Source: Nephrocerus scutellatus (lineage: Eukaryota > Arthropoda > Insecta > Diptera > Pipunculidae). Taken from it: DNA of 64,000 bases. The position numbers and the translations under genes were made by a program. Numbering within the stretch: the stretch's first letter is position 1; each line of letters starts with the position of its first letter. The notes below the pieces were generated by a model. That model did not search any database. It was given only the letters and a program-made list of their open reading frames with translations, and was not told where the DNA came from. Below are positions 1 to 10,591 of the stretch, piece after piece. The DNA is taken from NCBI GenBank assembly GCA_947095585.1, contig OX352763.1, positions 46,839,481 through 46,903,480 of the forward strand, written 5' to 3'.

Positions 1-561
1 ATATGACTGTGTGGCACAGGTGGTGGAAAATCGACTTAAGATTTTCATCTTGTAGTTGCGGGACTCTAATGAGTATGGCATCAGCTGCTAGGTTGTCTCG
101 TTCTAGTGCATCACACCGCTTATGTAAATCAGCTAGACTATTTATTGTTGTTGCTTCTGACTGTATGCACTCAGATTCCATTTTTTTCACACGTAAGTGA
201 AGGTCGTTAAGTGACTCTTCAAAGTTATTAAGCCTGCTTGTGCAATTTTGCTCGAAGAGTGTGATTTTATTCACTAAGTCAGTACGCAGAGTGCTCATTT
301 CAGCAGAAAACCGATTCATGATAGCATCGGTGTGTTGTTTTATGCGCTCTTCAAATTCGCTGAGATTGAGAGCCCTTGCTTGACCAGCAGCAGCAGCGGC
401 ATTTTTATGCAATGCTTCAGTGGGTGTGCAGACCTTTGTTGTTTGACCAGCTACAGCACTCTTTGATGTGGGAGTGCTACTATATTTTTGCACTATAGCT
501 GTAGATAAGCTCGCTGATTTCTTCGAGCGGGTTTGTGTCGGTGGATGTGTTAGACGACATG
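1..561 (-). pseudogene. Non-LTR retrotransposon ORF1 (Gag-like) fragment, cut by window edge
   Basis: On the minus strand an ATG at 559-561 opens a Ser/Thr-rich leader (MSSNTSTDTNPLEE...) that stops after about 26 codons. An overlapping frame then runs without stops to the window edge for about 180 residues. It contains an alanine run, a long charged segment that looks like a coiled coil, and near the edge ADAILIRVPQLQDENL. This resembles the start of the RNA-binding fold in ORF1 proteins of jockey/CR1-type LINEs, which bind the element RNA. The need to change frame suggests a one-base indel, so the copy is probably dead. The clade cannot be fixed from this fragment. Confidence 0.5.
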
Positions 562-818
562 GTGCGAAATAGCGTAGCAAAATAGAGCGGGATACAACGG
601 GACGGTAACAGCAAATTAAAAATCTTAACTTTCAATATTACGAAAACCAAGTATGTAGTTTTAGTTAAAATTGTAAGAAGTTTTAAAAGTAATTATTTAA
701 GTACTAAATAAGACCCGTCACCAATGCGCAACACTGTCAACTTTAATATAATGACAATTACTTGGCGAGAAAAAGAAAACACGTCCACTGACTCTGACAT
801 TCGATTTTCGTTGTCTGG

Positions 819-1200
819 GTCTGGGATTTTTGGAACCAAGCCATTTCTCAAGGGATTCGTATCAAACTCGAAATGTAGGACTAATATGTGACTATAAGAC
901 TTGTTCCTATGGAAATTCTGGGATCTGGCCAATAGGGTCTGGGATTTTTGGAACCAAGCCATTTCTCAAGGGATTCGTATGAAACTCGGAATGTAGGACT
1001 AATATGTGACTATAAGACTTGTTCCTATGGAAATTCTGCGATCTGGCCAATAGGGTCTGGGATTTTTGGAACCAAGGGATTCGTATGAAACTCGGAATGT
1101 AGGACTAATTTGCGGCTATAAGACTTCTTACTATGGGAATTCTGGAATATGATCATTATGGTCTGGAATTTCAGGAACTAAGCTATTTCTCAAGCGAATC
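819..1200. repeat. 118-bp tandem repeat, about three copies
   Basis: Units begin GTCTGGGATTTTTGGAACCA at 819, 937 and 1055, a constant 118-bp spacing. The third unit has an internal deletion, and a degenerate fourth (GTCTGGAATTTCAGGAAC) follows near 1160. The degenerate end matches the reverse complement of the tandem array at 63788-64000. Short ORFs across it are chance. Confidence 0.9.
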
Positions 1201-1308
1201 GTGCCTTTTAATTTAATCGTAATATTGGCCACAACGTCAAAGAATTTCACTCCAACCGCGCGTAAAGATTACACGCACATATTTTTTTAACAGCTCTTAC
1301 TTCTCCTA

Positions 1309-1470
1309 CTACTATCGACGCAACTGCATTACTATGTTTGTGCAGTGATATGATATATTTAATATGTACCCACCTCACAATAAATTGTTATGAACATTTA
1401 AATCAGCTTATAAATTATTTATTCTGTTGTATGTGATGTGATTGATGATCATGTATGTGGTTTCTATAAC
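1309..1470 (+). repeat. Left copy of a diverged direct repeat
   Basis: The segment containing GCATTACTATGTTTGTGCAG, TTATGAACATTTAAATC and TGTATGTGATGTGATTGATG aligns in order with 4330-4455. The P-type elements lie between the two copies. No coding potential is visible. Confidence 0.6.
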
Positions 1471-1523
1471 ATACAATCAAGCAGAGCAGAACGAAACAAA
1501 CATATGCGGTAGTAGGCTGCGGT

Positions 1524-3346
1524 CACGATAAACAAAACCTATAGGTATGCTGAAGCGCAGGTATTGCTATCTCTTTTACTCAAAAATGACGTCAACTGGT
1601 TTATTTAGCTGTGAAATTATAAATAAAAAATTATTAAGGAAATATAAATAAGTGTTTTTAATAAATGAAAAAAGTTTATTTTACAATATGGTGTCGTGTG
1701 CGGTTTATGGTTGCAAAAGCACCAATTATAAAAAACTAAAAAAAAATGAAGGTGTCCCTTTAAAAATTCGTTTTTTCCGATTTCCAAATAACAATGAAAT
1801 GGCTCAATTGTGGAAATTAAAATGCCAGCGTAGTGATGACTTTAATGTCAAAAATGTTCGAATTTGTGAAAAACATTTTAAGCCAGAGGATTATTTCAGA
1901 AATTTAAGGCACGAGTTATTGGAATATAATCCACCATCGTCCCGTAAATTGAAAGATGACGTCGTGCCGAGTTTAAATTTACCAAAACAATCAATAAATG
2001 TAGAACCATGTAGTAGCCGGCAGGCGAGGATGCATACAAGAGAGCAAAAGTCAATCGTCAAGCATTTAATGTAAGCAAATAATCTTAGTCTTCCGAATTT
2101 CCGACTTAAATATATATTTATTTTGTTACAGTGAACAAGCGAAAGATGAAAATGTAGATCCCAATTTGCCTGTTTCAGAAGTTACAATAGATGATGAACC
2201 TGAATGCCTAAATCCGTAATATTTTAATTTGAATTAAATAATAATTTCTTATTTAACTAATTATTGTTTGTGCTGCAGAATTATCGGCGTTCAAACTTGA
2301 GCTACTAAATTTAAGGAAGGAATTGGGAAAAAAGGAAGAGATGAACAATGTTTTAAAGGCAGATAACAAGACGAAAACCAAAGAAATTTTCAAGCGTAAG
2401 AAGGAAAATTGTCATTTGAAATCAGAGATCAAAGGCATAAAAAAATATTTACTGCAGGGCAAATTAAAAAACTGCATCAACCATTAAAAAAGGTGTGCAA
2501 ATGGGAAGTCGATGACATCGTCAAAGCTATTGGGTTACATGCTGCTGGTCCTCGAGCATACAGATTATTAAGGAAAAATAATCACCCATTACCAGGAGAA
2601 TCAACATTACGAAGTTGGGCCGCTAAATTTAATATAAAGCCAGGTTTCCTTAATGTAATTTTAAAGTTATTACAAAATGCGGACTTATCAGATTATAAGA
2701 AAGTGTGCGTAATCGCAGCGGATGAGATGAAAATAAAAAAAGTGTACGAGTACGATAAAAAAAGCTTTTTATTTAAAATAATTTAATTTTTCATTAAACA
2801 TAGTAAATAAAATATATAAATTAAACTAAATAACTTTTTCTTTCACTACTATAAAAAAAAATGCCTAACCACATAAAAGCTCCTACAAATCTTCTGTAAG
2901 TTTCTTGTTTTTTGTTAGACATAATTTACAAGAAATATGTTTTCGTATCAACAATGGCTTTCTAATTATCACACATATATCCAGGTTAGTTGGTGCTGAC
3001 ATTTGTTGGAGTATTTTGGAATTTACCAAACAACAAGTTATATATTTGTGAAGTTTTTTTTTTTAAATATGTAAGTTTCTGACTCAGTATTTACTATTAA
3101 ACACATAATTAAAATTGATTATAAAATGAAAATTTGAATATTTAATGGTTTATGATATTTTTGACACGTACACCTATATCAATTTAATTCAAAAAAGTAA
3201 AACAAAATAAATATTTTCAATGTACTTTTTCACATATTTTAAAACAACAAAGCCACGTGATTTTTAGGCACCGAATGACGACATGCGCAGAAGACGACGA
3301 TTTTGAAACAGCTGTCAATCATACCTATTAGAATCAGTTTACCATG
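1524..3346 (+). mobile_element. P-superfamily DNA transposon, internally deleted (1.8 kb)
   Basis: The left end (1524) begins CACGATAAACAAAACC...AGGTATGCT. The right end on the minus strand (3346 downward) begins CATGGTAAACTGATTC...AGGTATG. These imperfect terminal inverted repeats resemble those of the neighbouring short element. GGCTGCGGT lies directly outside both ends (1515-1523 and 3347-3355), a 9-bp or longer target duplication; P-type elements usually make 8 bp. The element encodes a THAP-domain transposase remnant. The right 560 bp are non-coding, and the catalytic core has been lost. Confidence 0.7.
1688..2785 (+). pseudogene. P-element-like THAP transposase, truncated and frameshifted
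   Basis: I place the start at the ATG at 1688, directly before the zinc-binding THAP domain. Its C2CH ligands are visible in MVSCAVYGC and RICEKHF, with W and the conserved C between. THAP domains bind the ends of P-type transposons. A plausible first intron is 2071-2131 (GTAAGC...ACAG) and a second is 2216-2278 (GTAATA...GCAG). Exon 3 carries a charged helix (leucine-zipper-like) and then, in a shifted frame from about 2409, the conserved HKKIFTAGQ...PRAYRLLR region and the start of the RNase-H-like catalytic domain at AADEMKI. It stops soon after the first catalytic Asp (about 2785). At least two frame changes are needed, and the rest of the nuclease is missing. It cannot be an active transposase. 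Truncated THAP proteins of this kind can act as repressors in Drosophila P elements, but that is only a possibility here. Confidence 0.75.
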
Positions 3347-3355
3347 GGCTGCGGT

Positions 3356-3740
3356 CATGGTACACAAAATAACAAGGTATGCTCGACAGATTCGCTGTCT
3401 TGTTCTCTCTTGTTCGGCTTTCGCTCCGGATGACGTCATGTGGCCCCGTAAATGTGAATTAATTTGTATAGCATTCGCAATAAGGCAAAAACCATAATAG
3501 GGGACTACATAAATAAATAAATATTTATATAATATATAAACCAATCTATTATCCCGTAATTCACAAAATATAAATCACTTTATTATCACTTTTAATTCAT
3601 AAAATACAATCGCCGCGCTTGGTTAATCACATGGTTTATCATTATGAAATGACCCTCAAAAAAATAATAAGCACCAGATGACACAGTGAAAGAGATAGTT
3701 ATAGATCTATCGAGCATACCTAGTTATTTTGTGTACCATG
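3356..3740. mobile_element. 385-bp non-autonomous P-type element (MITE)
   Basis: The ends are inverted: CATGGTACACAAAATAAC at 3356 and its reverse complement ending at 3740, continuing as AGGTATGCTCGA on both sides. The start CATG...AAATAAC resembles known P-element termini. It is flanked by GGCTGCGGT at 3347-3355 and 3741-3749. The left flank is at the same time the right flank of the element at 1524-3346. No transposase is encoded; small ORFs inside are not convincing. Confidence 0.7.
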
Positions 3741-3863
3741 GGCTGCGGTCAAGAATTCAGCCGATGCGCAGTTTTTTTGCCATTTTTTTATTCTTTACCG
3801 CAGCCGTAGTGATAGTATAGTCTCTGTTCATTTTCTATCAGTGCTCTGCTCTGCTCTTTCTAT

Positions 3864-4329
3864 CAACATTGCACAAAATGATACAGTGCTCTGTGAGAGA
3901 GAAAAAAAATACAAATGTTACAAAAAAGAGCCAAGGCCATTCACAAGTTGCATGCGACGTTGCTGTTGCTGCTATTTCCTTTTCTTTTGGCTTATCTTAT
4001 CCTTACTCATGTGTCATGTATACAGTAAGTTCGATTGCTGGTTTGATGTTCGATTGTAAGTTGGATGTCTGCCACTGAACAACGAATCAACCATCGACCA
4101 TTGAGTCAAACATCAAACATCATACATGGCATTAAGCATCGGTTCAAAATAACTATTCGATCAACTACAGAAATAAGAGAACAATGCAAAAGAAATTTAA
4201 TGAGAAATAATTGGCCTGCATGTTTGAAAGCGACATTTCGAAGCGTGGGCAGCACTACTCAGTACTAACTACTTTTCTCTTCTAATTTAATTTAAAACTA
4301 CTCAAATTTTTTTTGAGTTGAAACCAAAA
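3864..4329. other. No recognised gene
   Basis: Low-complexity and short-ORF sequence between the P-type elements and the next repeat. I see no conserved protein motif, tRNA-like fold or clear repeat in it. Confidence 0.4.
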
Positions 4330-4455
4330 GATGCATTACTGTGTTTGGGCAGTAATATGCAATATGCAGCAACTTCACAGTTAGTGGTTATGAACATTAA
4401 AATTCGCTTATAAATAATTTATATATAATGTGATGTGATGATGATGTATGTGATG
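4330..4455 (+). repeat. Right copy of the diverged direct repeat
   Basis: Shares GCATTACTGTGTTTG, TTATGAACATTAAAATTC and AATGTGATGTGATGATG with 1309-1470, in the same orientation and order. The flanking pair suggests both belong to one dispersed family, or to one older element split by later insertions. Confidence 0.6.
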
Positions 4456-4559
4456 AGCTACGGTGCAAGTCGTAGGACTTGTATTTAGTATAGAATTTTT
4501 TTTTAATATATCCGTTCTTGTTTATGTCCCACAGACAACAAGATCTTTGTTTTCTTTTC

Positions 4560-4640
4560 TTTCGTCCCGGACATACGTTGTCACTCTCAAAACCCACGGC
4601 CGCGTCTTCGACACAGCCTACCCTGCTCTTTTTTTCAATA
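4560..4640 (-). repeat. Inverted copy of the repeat at 63680-63765
   Basis: Read on the minus strand, this 80-bp stretch (AGGGTAGGCTGTGTCG...CGGGACGAAAGAAAAG) matches 63680-63765 at roughly four bases in five. Both copies can be read as a peptide containing GFE..NV.PGRKKRKQR, but I see no longer gene. It is probably a dispersed element end or untranslated region. Confidence 0.6.
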
Positions 4641-4664
4641 TATTTAATAAAAACAACTTATGAG

Positions 4665-6615
4665 CACTTCATCCTTCAGAAAGTTGTGAACGGCTAATTT
4701 AAAGGCCTGCAGATTATAGTCGGGAAACACGGGCTCGACCAATTGATTCCACATTCCTCGGAAAAAAGGAGGATTTAAAGTGTTGGGTTCTACATGAAAA
4801 AAGTTTTAAGGCAAACCTATGTTGATTGGATCTTAAACGAGTGTTTACGCTGCTGACAAAAGGACCGGGAACTAGAGAACGGGTCTCTAAAGCACATCTA
4901 CCGTTGTAAAATTTGTAGAAAATAGATAAAGCTCCTACATTTCGTCTGTGCTCCAACGAATCAAGAGACGAAGTAATGGTTAGGGTTACATCGTTTATCA
5001 AACGAATAACTCTATTTTGATCTCCATCAAGATGAACCAAATGCGATGTTGGAGCCCCACCCCACACATATGAATTAAATTCTAAAATTGGTCTAACATA
5101 AGATTTTTATAATCTTAATACTTCAGAGGGAGTGAAGTAGAAATTACAACGTCTTATGAAGCACAAACATTGGCTAGCTCTTTTTGAAATTTCATAAATA
5201 TGTTCCTTCCAGGAAAGATCACTTGATACTTTTAAACCTAACAACTTAGGTGAATCTGATCTCGCAATATGGGCACCATTAATAACAGGTGGAACGTAAT
5301 GTTGAACTGTCTTCTGAGAAAAAAGACAAGACTGAAATTTATCGACTTGAATATTCGACAGAATAATCAAATTCATTAATTCACGCGAACCATTCAAGCG
5401 AGAATTGCATTCTTTTTGACTGACAAACTCAATGGAAGCCGATAGTGTTGTATCATCAGCAAATGAATGGATATCACAGGTTGTAGAAGACAACAGGTCG
5501 TTGATATATATCAATAAGAGCGTGAGAGAAGAGCATTGATCCCATGTGAAGCTGAAGATATACCATTTAATACAACTTTTATTTTACGGTTCCATAAATA
5601 ATTCTCAATCCATGTAATGAGAGAGGAGTGTAAGTTCAGTGCACGAATCTTATTAATAAGACAATCATGCCAAACTCTATCAAAAGCTTTAGAAATATCT
5701 AAGGAAACAACGCTTGATTCACCTAGGTTTTCAATGCTTCGCTCAAAACAATAAGTCATGCACGTCATTAGTTCAACTGAAAGCGATTTTTACGAAATCC
5801 ATACTGAACATGGGATAAAAGAACATTCGAATCCAGATAGTTCATTATTCTGAAATTAACGATAGATTACATTACCTTCGATAGAACCGACAACAAAGCA
5901 ATAGGACGGTAGTTCGTAGGTGCCGATTTATCACCTTTTTTCGGAACGGGTTGAATATTAGCTATTTTCCAAAATGATGGAAAAACACCTGTCTTCATTG
6001 AGATGAAACCATTTGCTAAGCGGTTTTGCCGAAGTATGATGACAACTTTTCAATACTATTGGCGGAATACCGTCTGGGCCAGTCGATTTATTGGGATCAA
6101 GTTCATTCAGAATCTTTGACACAATCTGTTTCCGGAAATAGATTTTAGACATACCTGGACCTAGATTTGGGAGAATTGGAGGGCTTTGGTTAGTTAAAGG
6201 AAGGGTAGAAGCACCAGCGAAATTAGAAGCTAAGAGATTAGCTTTCTCAAAATCAGTTCTATAATGAATACCATTAAGAAATAAAGAAGGAATAGACGAA
6301 TTATTGTCTGCAGTTTCTTTTAACCAATGCAGCAAACGACCAAAAGCTTCGACTGTTTGAATCAGAACTCAAAATTTTTCGCATGCTATCTCGAATCTTA
6401 AAGTCATATATTATTTTTGGCCTTTTCAATATAGCGTTTGATCTGTTTCTAGCAATTCGAAACTTTACTAGGTTTACTTCAGAAGTACAAATAACTTAGT
6501 CCAAATGGGCTGCTTTTTTACACGCGACTGCTGACCTGCAATGTTCGTTAAACCATTTATTCTTACGAGTATTGTCTTTTTTAAAAGAAGAAGGAATGCA
6601 ATTTTTCATTCCTGC
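4665..6615 (-). pseudogene. LINE (non-LTR) reverse transcriptase, 3' two-thirds, frameshifted
   Basis: Running down the minus strand from 6615: a linker with a conserved KNKWFNEHC-like segment; STGPDGIPPIVLK (RT motif 1/2 region, about 6080); SLDISKAFDRVWHDCL (about 5700, first catalytic Asp); IHSFADDTTL (about 5465, the FADD catalytic pair); the thumb region DLSWKEHIYEISKRA (about 5200); then a C-terminal tail with MWNQL...FP.YNLQAFKLAVH near 4690-4760. Reading requires changes among at least four frames with stops, so the copy is dead. It lacks the endonuclease and ORF1. The motif style fits the jockey/CR1 group; the exact clade is not established. A related family occurs at 22500-23800. 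Confidence 0.8.
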
Positions 6616-6639
6616 AAAATGGTTGACGTGATAAGTTGT

Positions 6640-7450
6640 GATACTTCATCAGCATTATTGCTGGAAAAGCAGGTGGATTCACTCCTCTATCATCTATCAG
6701 GATCCCAGACAACCTAGACTACGCTATTCCGCATCTCCATTTCAACAAAAACTTCCAGGTCACCTTCCCCTCCAGATCACACTTAAATCCCAGGAATCAG
6801 TCTCAACAAGTTCAATTTTATCCCTTAACTGCCGTTCATCTCTCGTGGGGATGGCGGAGTATTTCAATATCCACCTGTGTTGTGTGCCAGGCCACAGAGA
6901 CATTCCGGGTATCTGTATGGCAAGGAACTACCCTTCTTACCTGAATATGGTTCCATAGGCATCCCAATAGCTACATGCAAGTTCTTGTTAAAGCGGGATG
7001 CTAACTTAAAAGCTAACTGTAGGTGGTGAAGCAGTACCACTTGCATAGTGACAAAGCAGATCTGGCCCAAGCTCGATCCGAAACGCTCCAAGTGTTTGAT
7101 CTCTCAAAAAAGATCGCACATCGGTGCTATTGTAGGTGTCATCACTTGTCAGTCTCATAGGCAGGCATGAAGCAAGACTGGGAGTTTTCTCTAATGACTT
7201 CTGTAGAAGCTGCATGAATGAGATGGAGGAGGATACCATCGTCCATCTTCTCTGTACTTGTCCAGCGTTCTCCCAAAGGCGTAAACTCCATATAGGAACT
7301 TTCTTCTACAACGACACTAATGAACTCATCCACATTAGACAGCGGTAGTCTCCTACGCTCATACGAAGCTCTGATTGGTTCATCGAGTAGGTGGAAGGAA
7401 TCCGTGGGGTCTAAGTGTGTCGACCCAGTGACAGCCACCTTAACCTAACC
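6640..7450 (+). pseudogene. LINE 3' end with RNase H domain
   Basis: Opposite in strand to the preceding LINE. A degenerate frame contains LNCRSSLVGMAEYFNIHLC followed by VPGHRDIPG (about 6825-6912), the signature of the RNase H domain found in I- and LOA-type LINEs. It then has CRSCMNEMEEDTIVHLLCTC (about 7206-7265), the Cys-rich knuckle near the C-terminus of such proteins, and a FFYNDTNELIHIRQR tail. It ends near TAACCTAACC at 7440-7450, a typical short 3' terminal repeat of these elements. Most of the pol ORF is missing. Confidence 0.7.
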
Positions 7451-7599
7451 GAATGAAGATCAACCTACATTTTTTTTTGTCTTTATTTTATTTTTGTTTA
7501 TGTTTCGTTTCCTTGAAGCAAGCCTTGTCGCGGCGGAAGCACTTAAGCGAACACTACAAAAAAAGCTACCCGATCGGTGATCTTGTTTCCGCAATAGGA

Positions 7600-7930
7600 A
7601 CTTCCTTGATCGACAGTGCAAGGTGAAGTAGTGAGGAAAATGACAGTGCTGAAGAACATATCTTTAAAACTATTACGGGAATACCATCAAGGACATCAGT
7701 GCCAGCAGATATATGAATATTGAGATCATTTAATATTGTAGCCACTTGAAGAATAGGAAAGTATATCCGTTCCATAGACGATTCGAAATACGAAATGTGA
7801 AGCAAGCAGGTGATGATGTATTTTTTATTCGGTTCAGGAATGATCAAATATATGAATATATGAGAATATGAATGATATATGAATCTTACTACTTTTGAGA
7901 CATTACTTTTTGTCGCATTGACCATTAGCT
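7600..7930 (-). pseudogene. LINE reverse transcriptase fragment (motif 1/2 only)
   Basis: The minus strand reads NDLNIHISAGTDVLDGIP then VIVLKICSSALS, equivalent to the GPDGIPAIVLK region at the start of the RT domain. The same motif occurs in the LINE at 4665-6615 and in the one ending at 23605. Upstream is low-complexity sequence with no further domain. A short, dead fragment. Confidence 0.55.
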
Positions 7931-8837
7931 GTAGTCGAAGGTGACTCGTCTAATGATGAGACCTAGGCATTGGAAACATTTTTGACTCGTCTAAATTTCG
8001 TTCGGGTTTTCACAAGTTTTTTTTTTATATAACCGAAAACATTTATACCGGTTCGAAGAAACCTCTTTAGATCTTAAATCATACCAACCAAGTGACTTCG
8101 GTATGATGCACTTAGTTCTGGAAGGGATACATTTTCTCAAATGTGTATTAGTTAGCTACGACACAAGTCTAAGGTATTAGAGTGATGACTTACAATGTCG
8201 AGAATTCTTTCTACTGTGCTAATTTATAAGCTGAGTGATACAATTCTAGAAGTATTCACGACAGTGCATCTAACTCAATAGTGAACGTTATGCTTACGCC
8301 AAAAGAATTAAATTCAGCGTTGGAACATGGTTGAACTGTGCTTGCGTTTGATGTACTTTTTTTGACCCGAAAGAACTCGACCAAGAAATGTAGAATCTGT
8401 AATATTTGGTAACTGAAATGTTTACAGGCAAAATTGACAATAGAAATTTTATCCCATTTTTGAACGTTGTACTTGTAGAAAGCGTCTTACAGATGTATGT
8501 GATATACATAGAACTGCAATAACGAAGAAATGGTTTAGTAGTTCTGAAAAATTACTTTAAAACCAGAAATTTGCTTGGTGATACAGAAAACGGTATCAGA
8601 TTTGTGGAAGACAATCACGAAACAACCTCAGGAAAATGTATATGAAACTAGTCATAGCAAAAGCTTTTAAAGACCATTGCGACTGTGAGCACAGTGTCAA
8701 GCATACAGCGAGATATTTTTAGAAAACCTAACTGATCATTTACGCTCCCATGAAAATAAAGCCTTTTCACTTTGAAATATTTTGTATAAACATCTATTTC
8801 AATATCTGTTGTGTTCAAAAGTTTACCATCCATCAAG
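7931..8837. other. No recognised gene
   Basis: About 0.9 kb with only short ORFs. None shows a known domain, and I found no repeat pair within the window. Confidence 0.4.
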
Positions 8838-8938
8838 TACATTTTAAATTACATGTCCGCTCGCATACTCAACAAAAAATTACAAATGCAACAAATGTAA
8901 ATGATTTCTCAGAGTTGTCAAAACACAAACGACACTAA
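8838..8938 (+). pseudogene. C2H2 zinc-finger remnant
   Basis: The plus strand reads HFKLHVRSHTQQK, the end of one finger plus linker. One frame over come Y-K-C-N-K-C, then back in the first frame DFSELSKHKRH. Together this is the end of one C2H2 finger and a whole second finger, interrupted by compensating frameshifts. It looks like a fragment of a zinc-finger gene. No further fingers are seen on either side. Confidence 0.45.
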
Positions 8939-9142
8939 CGCGGAATACTATGCGAGGATTCTGGCAGACTTTTTGTTTAAAAGGTTAACTAACATTTTTC
9001 TCCATGCCAAAAGGCAACACCCCAACAATTGCTGTTACTAATACTGTTACCCATTATTTAATAACAAAAATAAACGTTTTTTATGTTAAAAACGGATTTT
9101 ATATTACTTTGGAAGAAATGTAGGAATAAAAGTATACATTGT

Positions 9143-10178
9143 CTACTTCTTCTCACTGGAAATGGAACTCTTAGACTCCCTTATTGACGCTGATCGTCGT
9201 CTTTTTGCTTCGTCCCGTTTTACCTTTGATTCCTTCTTTCTTTGGGCCAAAAGTTTTGCATAATCGGCAGCAGCTTCTTTGGACGACACTTGGCGTTTCT
9301 TTTTAAGTGCAAGGCGTCTACGCTTCCTTTGCAAAACGACTGGAGTAACCAAGCGTTGAATTTTGGGAGCCTTTGAAGTCGCTTTCTTGTTATCCTTTGC
9401 AGGTAATGGACGACGAACGACGAAGCGACGAACATCATCTTCCTTGCTCAAATTGTATAATTTACGGATTTTACTCGCCCTTTTTGGACCCAGACGACGG
9501 GGAACAGTTTTGTCTGTAAGCCCCGAGATTTCTTTTTCACCCTTACGGACAATAACAAGAGCTAGAACTGACATGTTAGCATCAACAATACAACCGCGCA
9601 CAGACTTTCTCTTGCGTTCACCGGTACGACGTGGGCGATAACAGGAATGACCCTTCTTTAGCAACAAACGGACTCGACCTGAAATAAACAAACAAAAAAA
9701 GTTATTCAATAACGGTTCAATTTACCTAGAGTTATTAACCATGAGTAAGGACTCCTTGCTTCATTGGGAAACCTTGTTTGTCGTTTCCCCCTGAAATTCT
9801 GAGCATGTATCCCTTCCATTCATCACCAAGAATATCTGCTTCGACAATTGCTCCCATACGTTTTTCGTAAAATACACGCAATTTATGTTCATCAACAACT
9901 TCAAAGAGTTTTTGACATCCCGTAGCGGGATAAGAAACGTTGAGCTAAAAGTAGAGATATTATAATTACGATCTATATATATTGAATTAATTCACAAATT
10001 TAGAGGTTATAAAAATTAATCTTTATACATTTCCGCCATCCCACAGCCAATTCTAAAAAGTTGGGTTTGATTTTAATTACTAATTATTGAACATAAGTTA
10101 AAAGCATAAATTTCATATTTTGGACAAATATTTTAAAATATTTTAAAACTTTTTAAAAAAAATCTCACCCACCTTCAT
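9143..10178 (-). CDS. RpS6: 40S ribosomal protein S6 (eS6)
   Basis: Component of the small ribosomal subunit and the classical substrate of S6 kinase in the TOR pathway. The coding sequence joins three exons on the minus strand: 10173-10178 (ATGAAG only, followed by GTGGGT), 9740-9944 and 9143-9678. All introns have GT/AG ends and the phases agree, giving 248 residues plus stop, the length of the Drosophila protein. Recognisable stretches are [78 protein letters not shown] and the C-terminal kinase-target tail [13 protein letters not shown]. The start is the only ATG that gives MKLNVS. No disabling change is seen. Regulation at the translational level is suggested by the pyrimidine tract just upstream (10211-10218). 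Confidence 0.97.
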
Positions 10179-10210
10179 TTCGAAAGTCTGATTTTGCAGA
10201 ACACCAAACT

Positions 10211-10218
10211 GAAAGGAG
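10211..10218 (-). promoter_or_regulatory. Candidate 5' TOP tract of RpS6
   Basis: The minus strand reads CTCCTTTC about 35 bases before the ATG. Ribosomal-protein mRNAs begin with such an oligopyrimidine tract at the cap site, through which TOR/LARP1 controls translation. The true transcription start is not shown by sequence alone. Confidence 0.45.
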
Positions 10219-10519
10219 CTATAATTGTGTCAAAATCATATGACAACATATGCTATATTGCTTCAAAAAAAAATTAAAATTACAACTACAAACACATTGG
10301 ATAGACCAGAAATGGTTTAGCGTTAACCAAAAAAAATTTTTTGGTTAAGAAATATTTAACCAAATTTTTAGTTATAATTCCCACCACCAGAGTCGACTTT
10401 TAAAAATTATAAATGGATAAGTTGGCAAACACATGAAACAAAAAAATGGTTAGTTTTTGCTGCTGCTTTGATCAGCCGTTAACCACGAAAAATATCTATC
10501 TCATTTTGTTGAAAGCAAT

Positions 10520-10591
10520 AGCCTCATTTTATTTGCCGAGGCTGGTTTTGACATTCGAATTCCGAACTCGCTCGGCAGATAAAATGCAGCT
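10520..10591. mobile_element. 72-bp MITE with ATTTTATTTG-type termini
   Basis: It starts AGCCTCATTTTATTTGCCGA and ends AGATAAAATGCAGCT, imperfect inverted ends. AAT lies directly outside on both sides (10517-10519 and 10592-10594), a possible 3-bp target duplication. The interior GGCTGGTTTTGACATTCG is related to the inverted interior of the element at 21846-21970. Confidence 0.5.

Larger units (their letters stand above)
1486..3863. repeat. Host inverted repeat (MITE-like) split by the P-type elements
   Basis: Outside the P-type insertions, the left side reads AGCAGAGCAG... then TAGTAGGCTGCGGTCAAGAAT (with inserts removed). The right side, 3795-3863, read on the minus strand gives AGCAGAGCAG... 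then CACTACGGCTGCGGTAAAGA. The target was therefore probably an older short inverted-repeat element. The match is partial, and its outer limits are uncertain. Confidence 0.4.
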
